This document shows, piece after piece, positions 15,714-23,215 of a DNA stretch of 35,865 nt. How positions within the stretch are numbered: position 1 is the stretch's first letter; every line of letters begins with the position of its first letter. Origin of the DNA: an uncultured Planctomycetaceae bacterium (lineage in GTDB: Bacteria > Planctomycetota > Planctomycetia > Planctomycetales > Planctomycetaceae); NCBI GenBank assembly GCA_913031625.1, contig CAJWGB010000028.1, positions 1-35,865 of the forward strand, read 5' to 3'. A program made the translations under genes and the position numbers. The notes below the pieces were generated by a model. That model was not told where the DNA came from and ran no database searches. It saw only the letters and a list, made by a program, of their open reading frames with translations.

Positions 15714-17261
15714 ATGCGCAGGATGCATGATGTGAGATCGCTTCTTCTGCTAGCGGTTGTTGTTGCTCTTCCCGGCTGTTGTGGTCACCGACCATCTCAT
15801 CGCCCGCTGGCCGTTCTGTTTTCGACCCGGCCCATCAGGCCCACTGTTCGGTTGATGCAGCCGATTCCCCGGCACTCCACGGCCGCTGCTGAGCAACCAG
15901 TTCCTGAGCCAATCGTTCAGAAGCAGCCGAACCCGATCGACCAGAGCCCGGTCTACAGCCCGTCTGAAATCGATCTGCCTCCCGTTGTCGAACAGCTTCC
16001 TCCGGCTGAATCTGCGGAGACTGTTCTGCCTCCCGCTGTGGCCGAAGTCCCTGTGAATCCGCCCGATGTCGACGTTGAATCCGTTCTCAGGGAACCGATC
16101 ATCGTCGAGACGGAGGGGCCTCCTCCGACCGTCTCAGTGGATGTTGCAGAATCTTCTGAAGACAAGCTGCCGACTCGTGTTGCGCCAGAAACTGAAGCAG
16201 TGATTGATGTCACTGAGGTGCCTTCCATTGCAGATATTCCTGAAGTAAAGGAGCTGCCGTTCGGTGCGACTTCGACAGAGTCATCGTCTGTCCTTCCGGA
16301 ACCGGAGCCCATGAATGTTGCTCCTGATTCAGATCAGGAGACATCATCGGATAGGTTTGATCTGCCGGAGCCCAGTCGCGGAAATAAATCAGGTATTGAG
16401 TCAGACTTTGATCTGCCCGGCTCCCTCGATGACTCGGAGAAGAGGGACGTGGGAGTTAATGAAACGGACTCAACGGCGGCAGAAGAGGGGTTACTTGAGT
16501 TTCCTGCGTTTGACCTTCCGGACTCCACGTCGACCGATTCCGGCAGTCATCCTGAATCAGGTGTCAAATTGCAGTCTGCACCGACAAAGAACAGATCGGG
16601 CATTCACCACGGAACCATGATGTTGTGGAAGAGTGGCTATGGTCCTCGACGAATTGACGGGCCGAAAGGACAATTGCCTGGTATTGAGCTTAAGCGATCG
16701 GGTAAGGCCCATATCGATGATGAAGGACGACTTCAGGTCAGTGAAGGAGCGTATGTCGTTGAAGGTCTTGATGTTGAGCTTCTTGAACTGGCAAAAGACT
16801 CCAGTGAACTGACCGTGGAGCTGGTGTTTTCTCCGGCACATATGAAGCCAAAGGCCCTGGCTTTGATTGCATCGTTCTCCTCCAGCCATGAGTCGCGAAA
16901 CTTCTCTCTCGGGCAGCAGGGATCTGACCTCGTCTTTCAGTTGCGCACCAGTGAAACTGGAATGAACGGCCTTGAGCCACCGTTGAAAATTGCGAAATTG
17001 CCGCAGGAGATTCCTGTGCACATCGTGGTGTCCTACAGGAGCGGACGTCTGATCTGTCTGGTGAATGGAGTGGAGATGTTTAAGTCTTCTGATTTCACGG
17101 GCGACTTCTCAAACTGGGAACCGCACAACCTGATCATGGGAGACGAGTGGAATCACGATGCCGACTGGAATGGCAGCATTGAGCAGATTCAAATTCAAAC
17201 GCGAGCATTGAATCGGGCCAGGGCCCGCACACTGTTCAAGGTGTGGTCCGAGTCACGCTAA
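15714..17261 (+). CDS. Lipoprotein with acidic Pro-rich linker and LamG/ConA-like domain
   Basis: ATG 15714 with AGGAACGGAG just upstream gives 515 residues beginning with a lipoprotein signal, lipobox ALPGC (Cys22); the frame before this point looks non-coding. Residues 60-290 are low-complexity, rich in Pro, Glu, Val and Asp, and must be an extended linker. It carries three FDLP motifs (Phe215, Phe232, Phe266). The C-terminal 200 residues form a LamG/concanavalin A-like jelly roll: LTVELVFSPA, HIVVSYRSGRLICLVNGVEM and NGSIEQIQIQTRALN are the typical strands ending in the family's last-strand pattern. This suggests a surface or periplasmic lipoprotein that binds a glycan or protein. Ligand unknown. 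Confidence 0.75.
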   Translation: MRRMHDVRSLLLLAVVVALPGCCGHRPSHRPLAVLFSTRPIRPTVRLMQPIPRHSTAAAEQPVPEPIVQKQPNPIDQSPVYSPSEIDLPPVVEQLPPAESAETVLPPAVAEVPVNPPDVDVESVLREPIIVETEGPPPTVSVDVAESSEDKLPTRVAPETEAVIDVTEVPSIADIPEVKELPFGATSTESSSVLPEPEPMNVAPDSDQETSSDRFDLPEPSRGNKSGIESDFDLPGSLDDSEKRDVGVNETDSTAAEEGLLEFPAFDLPDSTSTDSGSHPESGVKLQSAPTKNRSGIHHGTMMLWKSGYGPRRIDGPKGQLPGIELKRSGKAHIDDEGRLQVSEGAYVVEGLDVELLELAKDSSELTVELVFSPAHMKPKALALIASFSSSHESRNFSLGQQGSDLVFQLRTSETGMNGLEPPLKIAKLPQEIPVHIVVSYRSGRLICLVNGVEMFKSSDFTGDFSNWEPHNLIMGDEWNHDADWNGSIEQIQIQTRALNRARARTLFKVWSESR

Positions 17262-17531
17262 TTGAAATCAGCTCTGGTCGAGTGGGTACCGTACACCGCA
17301 GCGTTTAGGGGCAGGCTTAGTTGATGGACATGAGATGCTGTCTGCGGATCTGGTTCTGCGGCTGCAGGCATAATGCTGGTGGGTGGTGCCACGTCTACTG
17401 AGGTGCTGGTTGTTGAGCCGAGTGTCGTAATTCGTTGCGAAAGTATGTAGGGGCGACGTGTGTCAGGAGCAAAGGAAAGGCTCGTTCCCGACGCACGGCG
17501 GTCGACTATGCTCTTCTCCTGGTTCGAAAAA
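17262..17531. other. Convergent intergenic gap, nothing identified
   Basis: This gap separates the LamG lipoprotein from the convergent HEAT-repeat gene. A minus-strand open frame of 94 codons crosses it but overlaps both gene ends and resembles no known protein. I see no strong terminator stem or repeat. Confidence 0.4.
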
Positions 17532-20500
17532 TCATACTGCACCTCGAATCTCCACAGGCTTGAGCTCCAGTGGCGAATTCATGTCAGGCCAGCGTTCTGC
17601 GATATCCAGCAGAGCGGCAATAATGTTTTCTCGATCCTGAATCGCGGAAGTTGCTGATACGCGGGTAAGAATTCTGACAGTCGTTTGCGCTGCAGACTGA
17701 TGACGCAGGGCTTCCCGAAGCAACAGGTCCATGACTCGTGTTTTTGCGATTCGCCCACGATTCACTCTTGAAAGCACGCTGACAAAAAAGGGTTCAAGCT
17801 CAGCCATTCGTTCCGGATTTTCCGTTGCATTCTGTTCAAAAAAACCGGATGCAAACAGCTGCATTGATTCAGACGGGTGTTCGCTCAGCTTGACAACGTA
17901 TTGCTCACCCTGGCCCGATTCAAAAGCGCGTTCAATCAGCCGCCGACCAAACTGCTGCACGTCCGGCCGAACACTGTCACAAATCCGAATCAACACGTCT
18001 GGCGGAAGCGCTCCCTCGTTTCCAAAATGTTCACCAAGAAACTGAAACCCAAATTGCCGAGAGTCTTGCCAGTTGCTGTCGGCGACCAGAGCCAGAGGTC
18101 CAGGGTCTTTTCGCAATCGTTCGAGCTGAGTTTCGCAGAGCTTCCATGCCGCTTCTCGGACAGCCAGAATCTCATGGGATGCGAGGGAGGCAATTTCTGC
18201 CAACTCCAGCTCACTCGCGTCGATGGTGTGCAGCAGGATTCCTCCGATTTCCTGAGCCGAGGCTGAATGAGATTCGAGCAGTGCCCAGATGGTTTTCACT
18301 TCGAACCCATTCAAAAAGTCCGACAGACAAGTTCGAAGAACATGGGCTGTATGGCGGGGGACTCCGTCGGGAGCCCCCGCAATCAACAGAGCCTGCACTA
18401 GTTTCAGTGTGAGTTCGTCTGCATCCTGAGGAGACTCCTGGGCAAACCTGCTCAGCAGGGTTTCTGACCCCGCCCGCACGTCCACGTATTGATGACGGGT
18501 CATGAAGAACAGAAAGTCTACCGATTCGGGCTGCCAACCGGCGACTCTGCCTGAGATGCGACTGGCGGACCCTCGCACGGACTCATCTTCTGAGTCCAGA
18601 AGAGACCGAACCACATCCAGCGGGGGAGCGGTGGCAAGCGAATCGTGATTCAGAATCAGTTCGGCGGCCAGTCGCTGGACAGCAGGCAGGCAGTGAGCAG
18701 CAAGGTCGCGAATGACGGCTCTGCCCAGCCGTCGGAGTGAATCTGCAAAAACGATCTGCAGGGTTTCGGTGATCGCAGCTGCTGTTTCCTGTTGGTGACC
18801 CTGCATCAGAATCAATGAACTGACGATGCGTCCGACGAGAACCTGAGTGACTTGCTCCGACAGTGACGAACTTCTGAGTCGTTCACGAATCATCTCCCGG
18901 GTCTGTTTTTGACGGCTGCAGACCAATCGGACCACCAACTCGGTATTCTGCAGGAGTAAGGACTCGTCTGCACTCAGCCAATTATACGCCTGCTGACGAA
19001 CCTGTGGCAGATGGCAGTCGGCCATGACACACAACAGGTCAGTGTCAGGGTGTTCTGAATCATAGAGCCGTACAGCATGGACCAGAGCGAACAGCAGCGT
19101 CACGTCATACTGGACATTGAGCAGCGCGACGATGTCTTTGGGGGTTAGCTGTTCGCAGAATTCCCGATTGTCGACGAGTACCCGAACACCAAACTCATGT
19201 ACGGGCTGGCAACTGCTGGCGGTTAACAGTTTCAGCACCACATCCGGGTGTTCGTCCCACAGTTCAGGCCATGCTTCTTCTCGCTCATCGGGTGCGTGGT
19301 GTCCAGGTTGCCACGGCGGGACGCACTGCCAGAGCCCTTTTTTTGCAGGGCGATATCGGCTGCTGTTTGAATACAGAATTCGATTCAGCAAATTGCTGAA
19401 TCGAAATCGATCGTAGTGAGTCGTGACATAGTCGTAGCGGCGCCTTTGGCGATCAAAGACGTAGGACATGTGTTCGAAAGGATCGAGCCCATCGTCGTCC
19501 GTGTAATTAAGCAGGATCGCAGCCGCCATTCGGACGTAGTCTCGATTCTGGCCCGCATTCACGAGGCGTTTGAGTGTTCTCCAGCAACGTCGTTGAAGGT
19601 ACGCGCGAGTCTGAACACTGTAGACCTGGTCGGGGTTTTTACCTTCGGTTGGCAGTGTACGGTGTTGGTAAACATAGCGCGGCTCCATTCGAAAGTTGTC
19701 GCGAGTTCGTTCAAACCGAAGTGCAAGGATGGCAAACACTTCGCTGTCCCGTCGCAGCTCAGCTGCTTTGAAGATGTGCCGCACCTTGTGAAACGTACCA
19801 GGGCGAAATTCGGTCTGCGACAGCCACTGTAACAGGGCCGGTCGTGTATGTTCGTTATCAATCAGATAGACGATTTCCGGCAGCCACTCAGAATCACCAC
19901 GGCCTGCATTCACCGTCCGCTCAATTGCACGGCAGAAATCTTCGGCCGGGCCGACTCGTGCGGAAGTCCGCAGTTCTTCCGGGAGTTGCTGAACACATTT
20001 CTCGACTTCGTTCGCAAGTTCGTCTGAAGGCAGGACTTCCAGCAGAGCCACGGCCGCAATCCGTCTCACGGCGGGAGCGTCGTGTTCTGCTTCCAGTTGT
20101 TTCAGGAACGGCACACTTGTCTCGGAGCCCATCTGTCCCAATGCCCAGACGATACAGTAGTCGAGCATGCTGTCCCCGGTTCCGATCAGGCTGACCAGCA
20201 GGTTTTCGGCCTCGGTCAACCGGTGTTCACCGCAGTGCCATGCGACCCGAGACAGTGGCCAATTTGCAGGTCCGTCGGTTCCTTCTGCAAGACGTTGCAG
20301 GAGGCGATCGTGGCGAGGGTCCGGTTTGGATGGAGATTCCGCGGGGGCGGAACTTTTCAGTGCCTGCGAAGCCTCGACTGTCTTTTCGTCAGGCAGCTGA
20401 AATCCCTGGGCCCTGCGTTTGGCAATCAATGACTCATAGACATGCCTGGCTTCGTCTCGAGAGACAGATAGGGGAGTTTCAGATCCTTCCTGCAGAACTG

Positions 20501-20627
20501 TCCCTTCCAGTCCCTGGCGAAAGTTGACCAGAAATCGTTCCGGACCGGTCTGGCAAAAGTCAATCTCGCAAACGATGACTCCGTCACCGCTGACTTTCGT
20601 GAGAATGATCTGCTGAACCGTCTTCAT
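17532..20627 (-). CDS. HEAT/ARM-repeat protein with a WGR-like N-terminal domain
   Basis: ATG 20627 with an AAGG site gives 1031 residues; the 61-residue extension of the frame upstream looks non-coding. Residues 1-85 resemble a WGR-type domain: strands VSGDGVIVCEIDF and ERFLVNFRQG, then a helix ending IAKRRAQGF, but the eponymous Trp-Gly-Arg is not kept. The rest is helical: paired-helix repeats are visible throughout (for example MGSETSVPFLKQLEAEHDAP, VRRIAAVALLEVL, VREAAWKLCETQL). No catalytic motif, signal peptide or membrane segment is seen. Large HEAT proteins with WGR-like heads are probably cytoplasmic scaffolds; partner unknown. It lies 127 bases downstream of the short-chain dehydrogenase gene. 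Confidence 0.8.
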   Translation of the reverse strand: MKTVQQIILTKVSGDGVIVCEIDFCQTGPERFLVNFRQGLEGTVLQEGSETPLSVSRDEARHVYESLIAKRRAQGFQLPDEKTVEASQALKSSAPAESPSKPDPRHDRLLQRLAEGTDGPANWPLSRVAWHCGEHRLTEAENLLVSLIGTGDSMLDYCIVWALGQMGSETSVPFLKQLEAEHDAPAVRRIAAVALLEVLPSDELANEVEKCVQQLPEELRTSARVGPAEDFCRAIERTVNAGRGDSEWLPEIVYLIDNEHTRPALLQWLSQTEFRPGTFHKVRHIFKAAELRRDSEVFAILALRFERTRDNFRMEPRYVYQHRTLPTEGKNPDQVYSVQTRAYLQRRCWRTLKRLVNAGQNRDYVRMAAAILLNYTDDDGLDPFEHMSYVFDRQRRRYDYVTTHYDRFRFSNLLNRILYSNSSRYRPAKKGLWQCVPPWQPGHHAPDEREEAWPELWDEHPDVVLKLLTASSCQPVHEFGVRVLVDNREFCEQLTPKDIVALLNVQYDVTLLFALVHAVRLYDSEHPDTDLLCVMADCHLPQVRQQAYNWLSADESLLLQNTELVVRLVCSRQKQTREMIRERLRSSSLSEQVTQVLVGRIVSSLILMQGHQQETAAAITETLQIVFADSLRRLGRAVIRDLAAHCLPAVQRLAAELILNHDSLATAPPLDVVRSLLDSEDESVRGSASRISGRVAGWQPESVDFLFFMTRHQYVDVRAGSETLLSRFAQESPQDADELTLKLVQALLIAGAPDGVPRHTAHVLRTCLSDFLNGFEVKTIWALLESHSASAQEIGGILLHTIDASELELAEIASLASHEILAVREAAWKLCETQLERLRKDPGPLALVADSNWQDSRQFGFQFLGEHFGNEGALPPDVLIRICDSVRPDVQQFGRRLIERAFESGQGEQYVVKLSEHPSESMQLFASGFFEQNATENPERMAELEPFFVSVLSRVNRGRIAKTRVMDLLLREALRHQSAAQTTVRILTRVSATSAIQDRENIIAALLDIAERWPDMNSPLELKPVEIRGAV

Positions 20628-20754
20628 GACGCCTTCGCTGTTGAGATGCTGGCAAGCCACTGTTCGGGGCGGTATCCCATCAATGAAATCTATGCCTGTT
20701 CCTGTTGGAGGTCTACCAGTCTGTCTTCGGTAAGGCACCCTGATCTGCTGACGC

Positions 20755-21546
20755 TCAGTCGTCGGCCATCGGGTAGGGATCTGCGAATGCTCCGAACGCG
20801 CCCAGTCCACCGTCTACCTCAAGGTCCGTTCCGGTGACAAAGGATGCCGCATCGCTCGACAGCCATAGCACAGCGGCCGCTACTTCCTCAGGAGTTCCGA
20901 TGCGACCCAGTGGGTGCCGATTGGCGATTGCCGCTTCGCCACCCTGCTGATTCAGGCTGGCTCTAACGAGCGGTGTATCGATTGCTCCTGGCGATACGGA
21001 AGCAACTCGGATGCCGTCTCGTGCATACTCCAGGGCCCATTGTCTCGCCTGCATGATGTTGGCGGCTTTAACCGGACCATAGGCGGCGACTCCTCTCGCT
21101 GTCCGATGACCCTGTCCGCTGGCGATGTTGATGACGCAGCCGGACTTTTGCTGCTGCATCTGACGCAGCGAGTGCATGGCCATCCACGTGTAGCCGGTCA
21201 GGTTGATGTCGACGATTCGGTTCCAGAGGCTGGTCGGCAGCTCGTGCAATGGTACGTAAGATCCGGGAGGCTGAATCGCGGCGTTATTGACCAGAACGTC
21301 GATGGCTCTGTGTTGATTAATGACGGTTTGAACGACTCGTTCACAGTCCTCGTCGGTCGCTGTGTTGCACGGCAGGTGAGTTACCCCCTCGATCGGGGAT
21401 TCAGGCTCCGTAATGTCAGCTGAATAAACGGTCGCCCCGGACCGAGCAAACTCTCGACAGATCGCCTCCCCGATTCCACTGCTGCCGCCGGTCACGATGA
21501 CGATCCGATCGGTGTTGTCGAATTTAACTGTTCCTTGTGGTCGCAT
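20755..21546 (-). CDS. Short-chain dehydrogenase/reductase
   Basis: The 263-residue product is a classical SDR: cofactor loop TGGSSGIG (Gly20 to Gly26), NNAA (87-90), active site Ser143 (NIASGQG), Tyr156 and Lys160 (YGPVK), and PGAIDTPL after it. Asp44 at the end of strand two (SADI) favours NAD over NADP. The C-terminal WLSSDAASFVTGTDLEVDGG is typical. Such enzymes oxidise or reduce hydroxy/keto groups of small molecules, often sugars or steroids; substrate is not predictable. ATG 21546 has GGAG 7-8 bases upstream. It lies 153 bases downstream of the TSUP permease gene. Confidence 0.92.
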   Translation of the reverse strand: MRPQGTVKFDNTDRIVIVTGGSSGIGEAICREFARSGATVYSADITEPESPIEGVTHLPCNTATDEDCERVVQTVINQHRAIDVLVNNAAIQPPGSYVPLHELPTSLWNRIVDINLTGYTWMAMHSLRQMQQQKSGCVINIASGQGHRTARGVAAYGPVKAANIMQARQWALEYARDGIRVASVSPGAIDTPLVRASLNQQGGEAAIANRHPLGRIGTPEEVAAAVLWLSSDAASFVTGTDLEVDGGLGAFGAFADPYPMADD

Positions 21547-21699
21547 CTCTGTCTCCAGTTCGTGGTCGCGATGGCTGCTCTAATTTCATCACGCCGTAAA
21601 GCTACTCGATGTCCGGTAGGACGCAATCGATCAGCGTTTCGGTGAGTCGAGGGAAGAACGAATGCAGGGTCCGCCAAGCCATGCCGGCCTCCACGGGAC

Positions 21700-22458
21700 T
21701 CAGTTCGCTGTTACTTCCGATGGCCCGCCGGGAGCAACAGCGTTCCAGAGTAGTCCGATTCCTAAAGCAATCAGCAGCCAGTACACGAGCGTAACGAACC
21801 GCTGTCGGTCCATTCCCTCTGTCATGCGCTGTGCAACCATGGTGGCGACGATGACCAGTGGCAGTGACCATGCTGAATAGACGAAGACATCCTGACTGAG
21901 GTTGCCTTCCATCGCGTGCCAGCTGAGCGCCCAGACGCTGCCAACGATGCAGTACGCCTGCAGCATTGCTCGGAATCGGGAGAGTTCCCATCGTCGCAGA
22001 GTGCCATAGATCACGAGTGGGGGGCCCGAGGTGTTGTACGCACCTCCCAGGATTCCGGCCATCAATCCAAACATTGGTGCCAGTTTCCGGCTGATCTGCC
22101 AGTCGGACTCCTTCGCTCGCAGATTCCAGCCTGCAAATCCGATCAGGACGATCCCAAGGATGACCAAGACGACAGCCTCGTCCACAACACGGATCATTCG
22201 AATTCCGATGGGGATCCCCACCATGCCGGAAACTGTCAGTATTGCCGCAGATCTGATTTCCACGTGCTTCCAGTCACGGAGCACGATCACGACGGCTGCA
22301 AAAAAAGCAATGACGGCCATCAGTGGAGTAGCAGTCCGCAGCGGCAGAATCATTGCCAGCAAAGGCATTGCAAACAGTGCGTCTCCGAAACCAACGGCCC
22401 CCCGGACTGTTCCGGCGCCCACAAAGATCAGAATGACCCAGGGGAGTGTCTCGTTCAC
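21700..22458 (-). CDS. TauE/SafE (TSUP) family permease
   Basis: GTG 22458 gives 252 residues with about eight hydrophobic helices. The family signature is seen in two repeats: [20 protein letters not shown] near the N-terminus, and [17 protein letters not shown] at about 140-160. Family members export sulfite, sulfoacetate or other organic anions, or take them up; direction and substrate are unknown. The start codon overlaps the stop of the upstream aroH by GTGA, so the two genes are translationally coupled. The frame extends further upstream, but only through the aroH coding sequence. Confidence 0.85.
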   Translation of the reverse strand: MNETLPWVILIFVGAGTVRGAVGFGDALFAMPLLAMILPLRTATPLMAVIAFFAAVVIVLRDWKHVEIRSAAILTVSGMVGIPIGIRMIRVVDEAVVLVILGIVLIGFAGWNLRAKESDWQISRKLAPMFGLMAGILGGAYNTSGPPLVIYGTLRRWELSRFRAMLQAYCIVGSVWALSWHAMEGNLSQDVFVYSAWSLPLVIVATMVAQRMTEGMDRQRFVTLVYWLLIALGIGLLWNAVAPGGPSEVTAN

Positions 22459-22826
22459 TGAGCGCTTTTCATGTCGGGGCGCAGCCGAGCTGCCTCTCGC
22501 AGATAAATGTGCTCGATTTCGGACGGTGCTCGCTCGGTGTTTACGTGCAGGAGAATTCGGATGCACTTTGGCATCGAGCCGGGAACCGGAATCTCCTGAG
22601 AGCAAAGAAGCGGGACGGTCGTCATGCCGATCAGACGTGCGGCCTCAGCCGGAAAGGCCGAGACGATATCGTGCGTCGTGGTGAACACTGCAGAAATCAC
22701 ATCGTCGTAATCAGTGATTTCATTTCTCTTGAGGATTTCCTCGATCAGCTCTCGGGTTGCGTCACGAATCTGATCGGGTTCATCAGCCTCAACTGAGATC
22801 GCTCCGCGAATACCCCGAACTGCCAT
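22455..22826 (-). CDS. aroH: Chorismate mutase, AroH class
   Basis: The 123-residue product matches the monofunctional AroH-type chorismate mutase of Bacillus: [11 protein letters not shown] at the start, [54 protein letters not shown] and [13 protein letters not shown] at the end. It converts chorismate to prephenate, the branch point towards phenylalanine and tyrosine, in the cytoplasm. The key Arg, Glu and Cys residues of the active site (near RGIRG, CSQEI, CIR and YLREA) are present. ATG 22826 has AGGTGA upstream; an ATG 12 codons earlier was rejected. The last four bases overlap the TSUP permease start. Confidence 0.95.
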   Translation of the reverse strand: MAVRGIRGAISVEADEPDQIRDATRELIEEILKRNEITDYDDVISAVFTTTHDIVSAFPAEAARLIGMTTVPLLCSQEIPVPGSMPKCIRILLHVNTERAPSEIEHIYLREAARLRPDMKSAQ

Positions 22827-23215
22827 TTCGTCACCTGAACTATACTTCGTGCGCGCGTCCACTGAGTCTTCCGCTCAGCTCAAAAACCGAGGTTTGCGGA
22901 GGGAAGTCGGCCATTCTGACGCACGCCCCTGGAGTCTCAAGACCAGATTCGATTCCGTACAAAAAATCTCGGTTCGGCAGCGACTTTCTCCCGATTCTGA
23001 CCCCCGGATGTCGGTGCTTGAAGTTTGGATCGGCCGGTGGTACCGTGCCCGCTCGTCGAAATCCGATCTGCTGACACCTGCGGTGCGCGCAGAGGCGGGT
23101 TCTCTTCTCTAGACTGCCACAACTCCTTTGATATCAACAGGTTGTGGAATCCAGTACGCCGGACAGGCGTCACATTCCGCCGTGATTACTACGGCAAAAT
23201 GAGGTTAGACTCAAA
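22827..23215. promoter_or_regulatory. Divergent intergenic region between aroH and ppdK
   Basis: This 389-base gap must contain both promoters. I see a 10-bp perfect palindrome TTGATATCAA (23128-23137) about 80 bases before ppdK, a possible operator or chance element. No good -35/-10 pair is evident on either strand. A TATAGT on the minus strand (22844-22839) is too close to the aroH ribosome site to be its -10. Confidence 0.35.

Noticed and set aside
17258-17542. 94-codon minus-strand frame between the LamG and HEAT genes
   Set aside because: Overlaps both neighbouring genes, no ribosome site, no known family.
21609-21991. Minus- and plus-strand short frames after the TSUP gene
   Set aside because: They are out-of-frame shadows of the permease gene with no independent support.
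22031-22684. 217-codon plus-strand frame across the TSUP and aroH genes
   Set aside because: Antisense to two genes with clear family matches; Arg/Pro/Thr-rich composition typical of a shadow frame.
22839-22844. TATAGT as the -10 of an aroH promoter
   Set aside because: It is so close to the ribosome site that the transcript would start within it, and no -35 is found at 16-18 bases.
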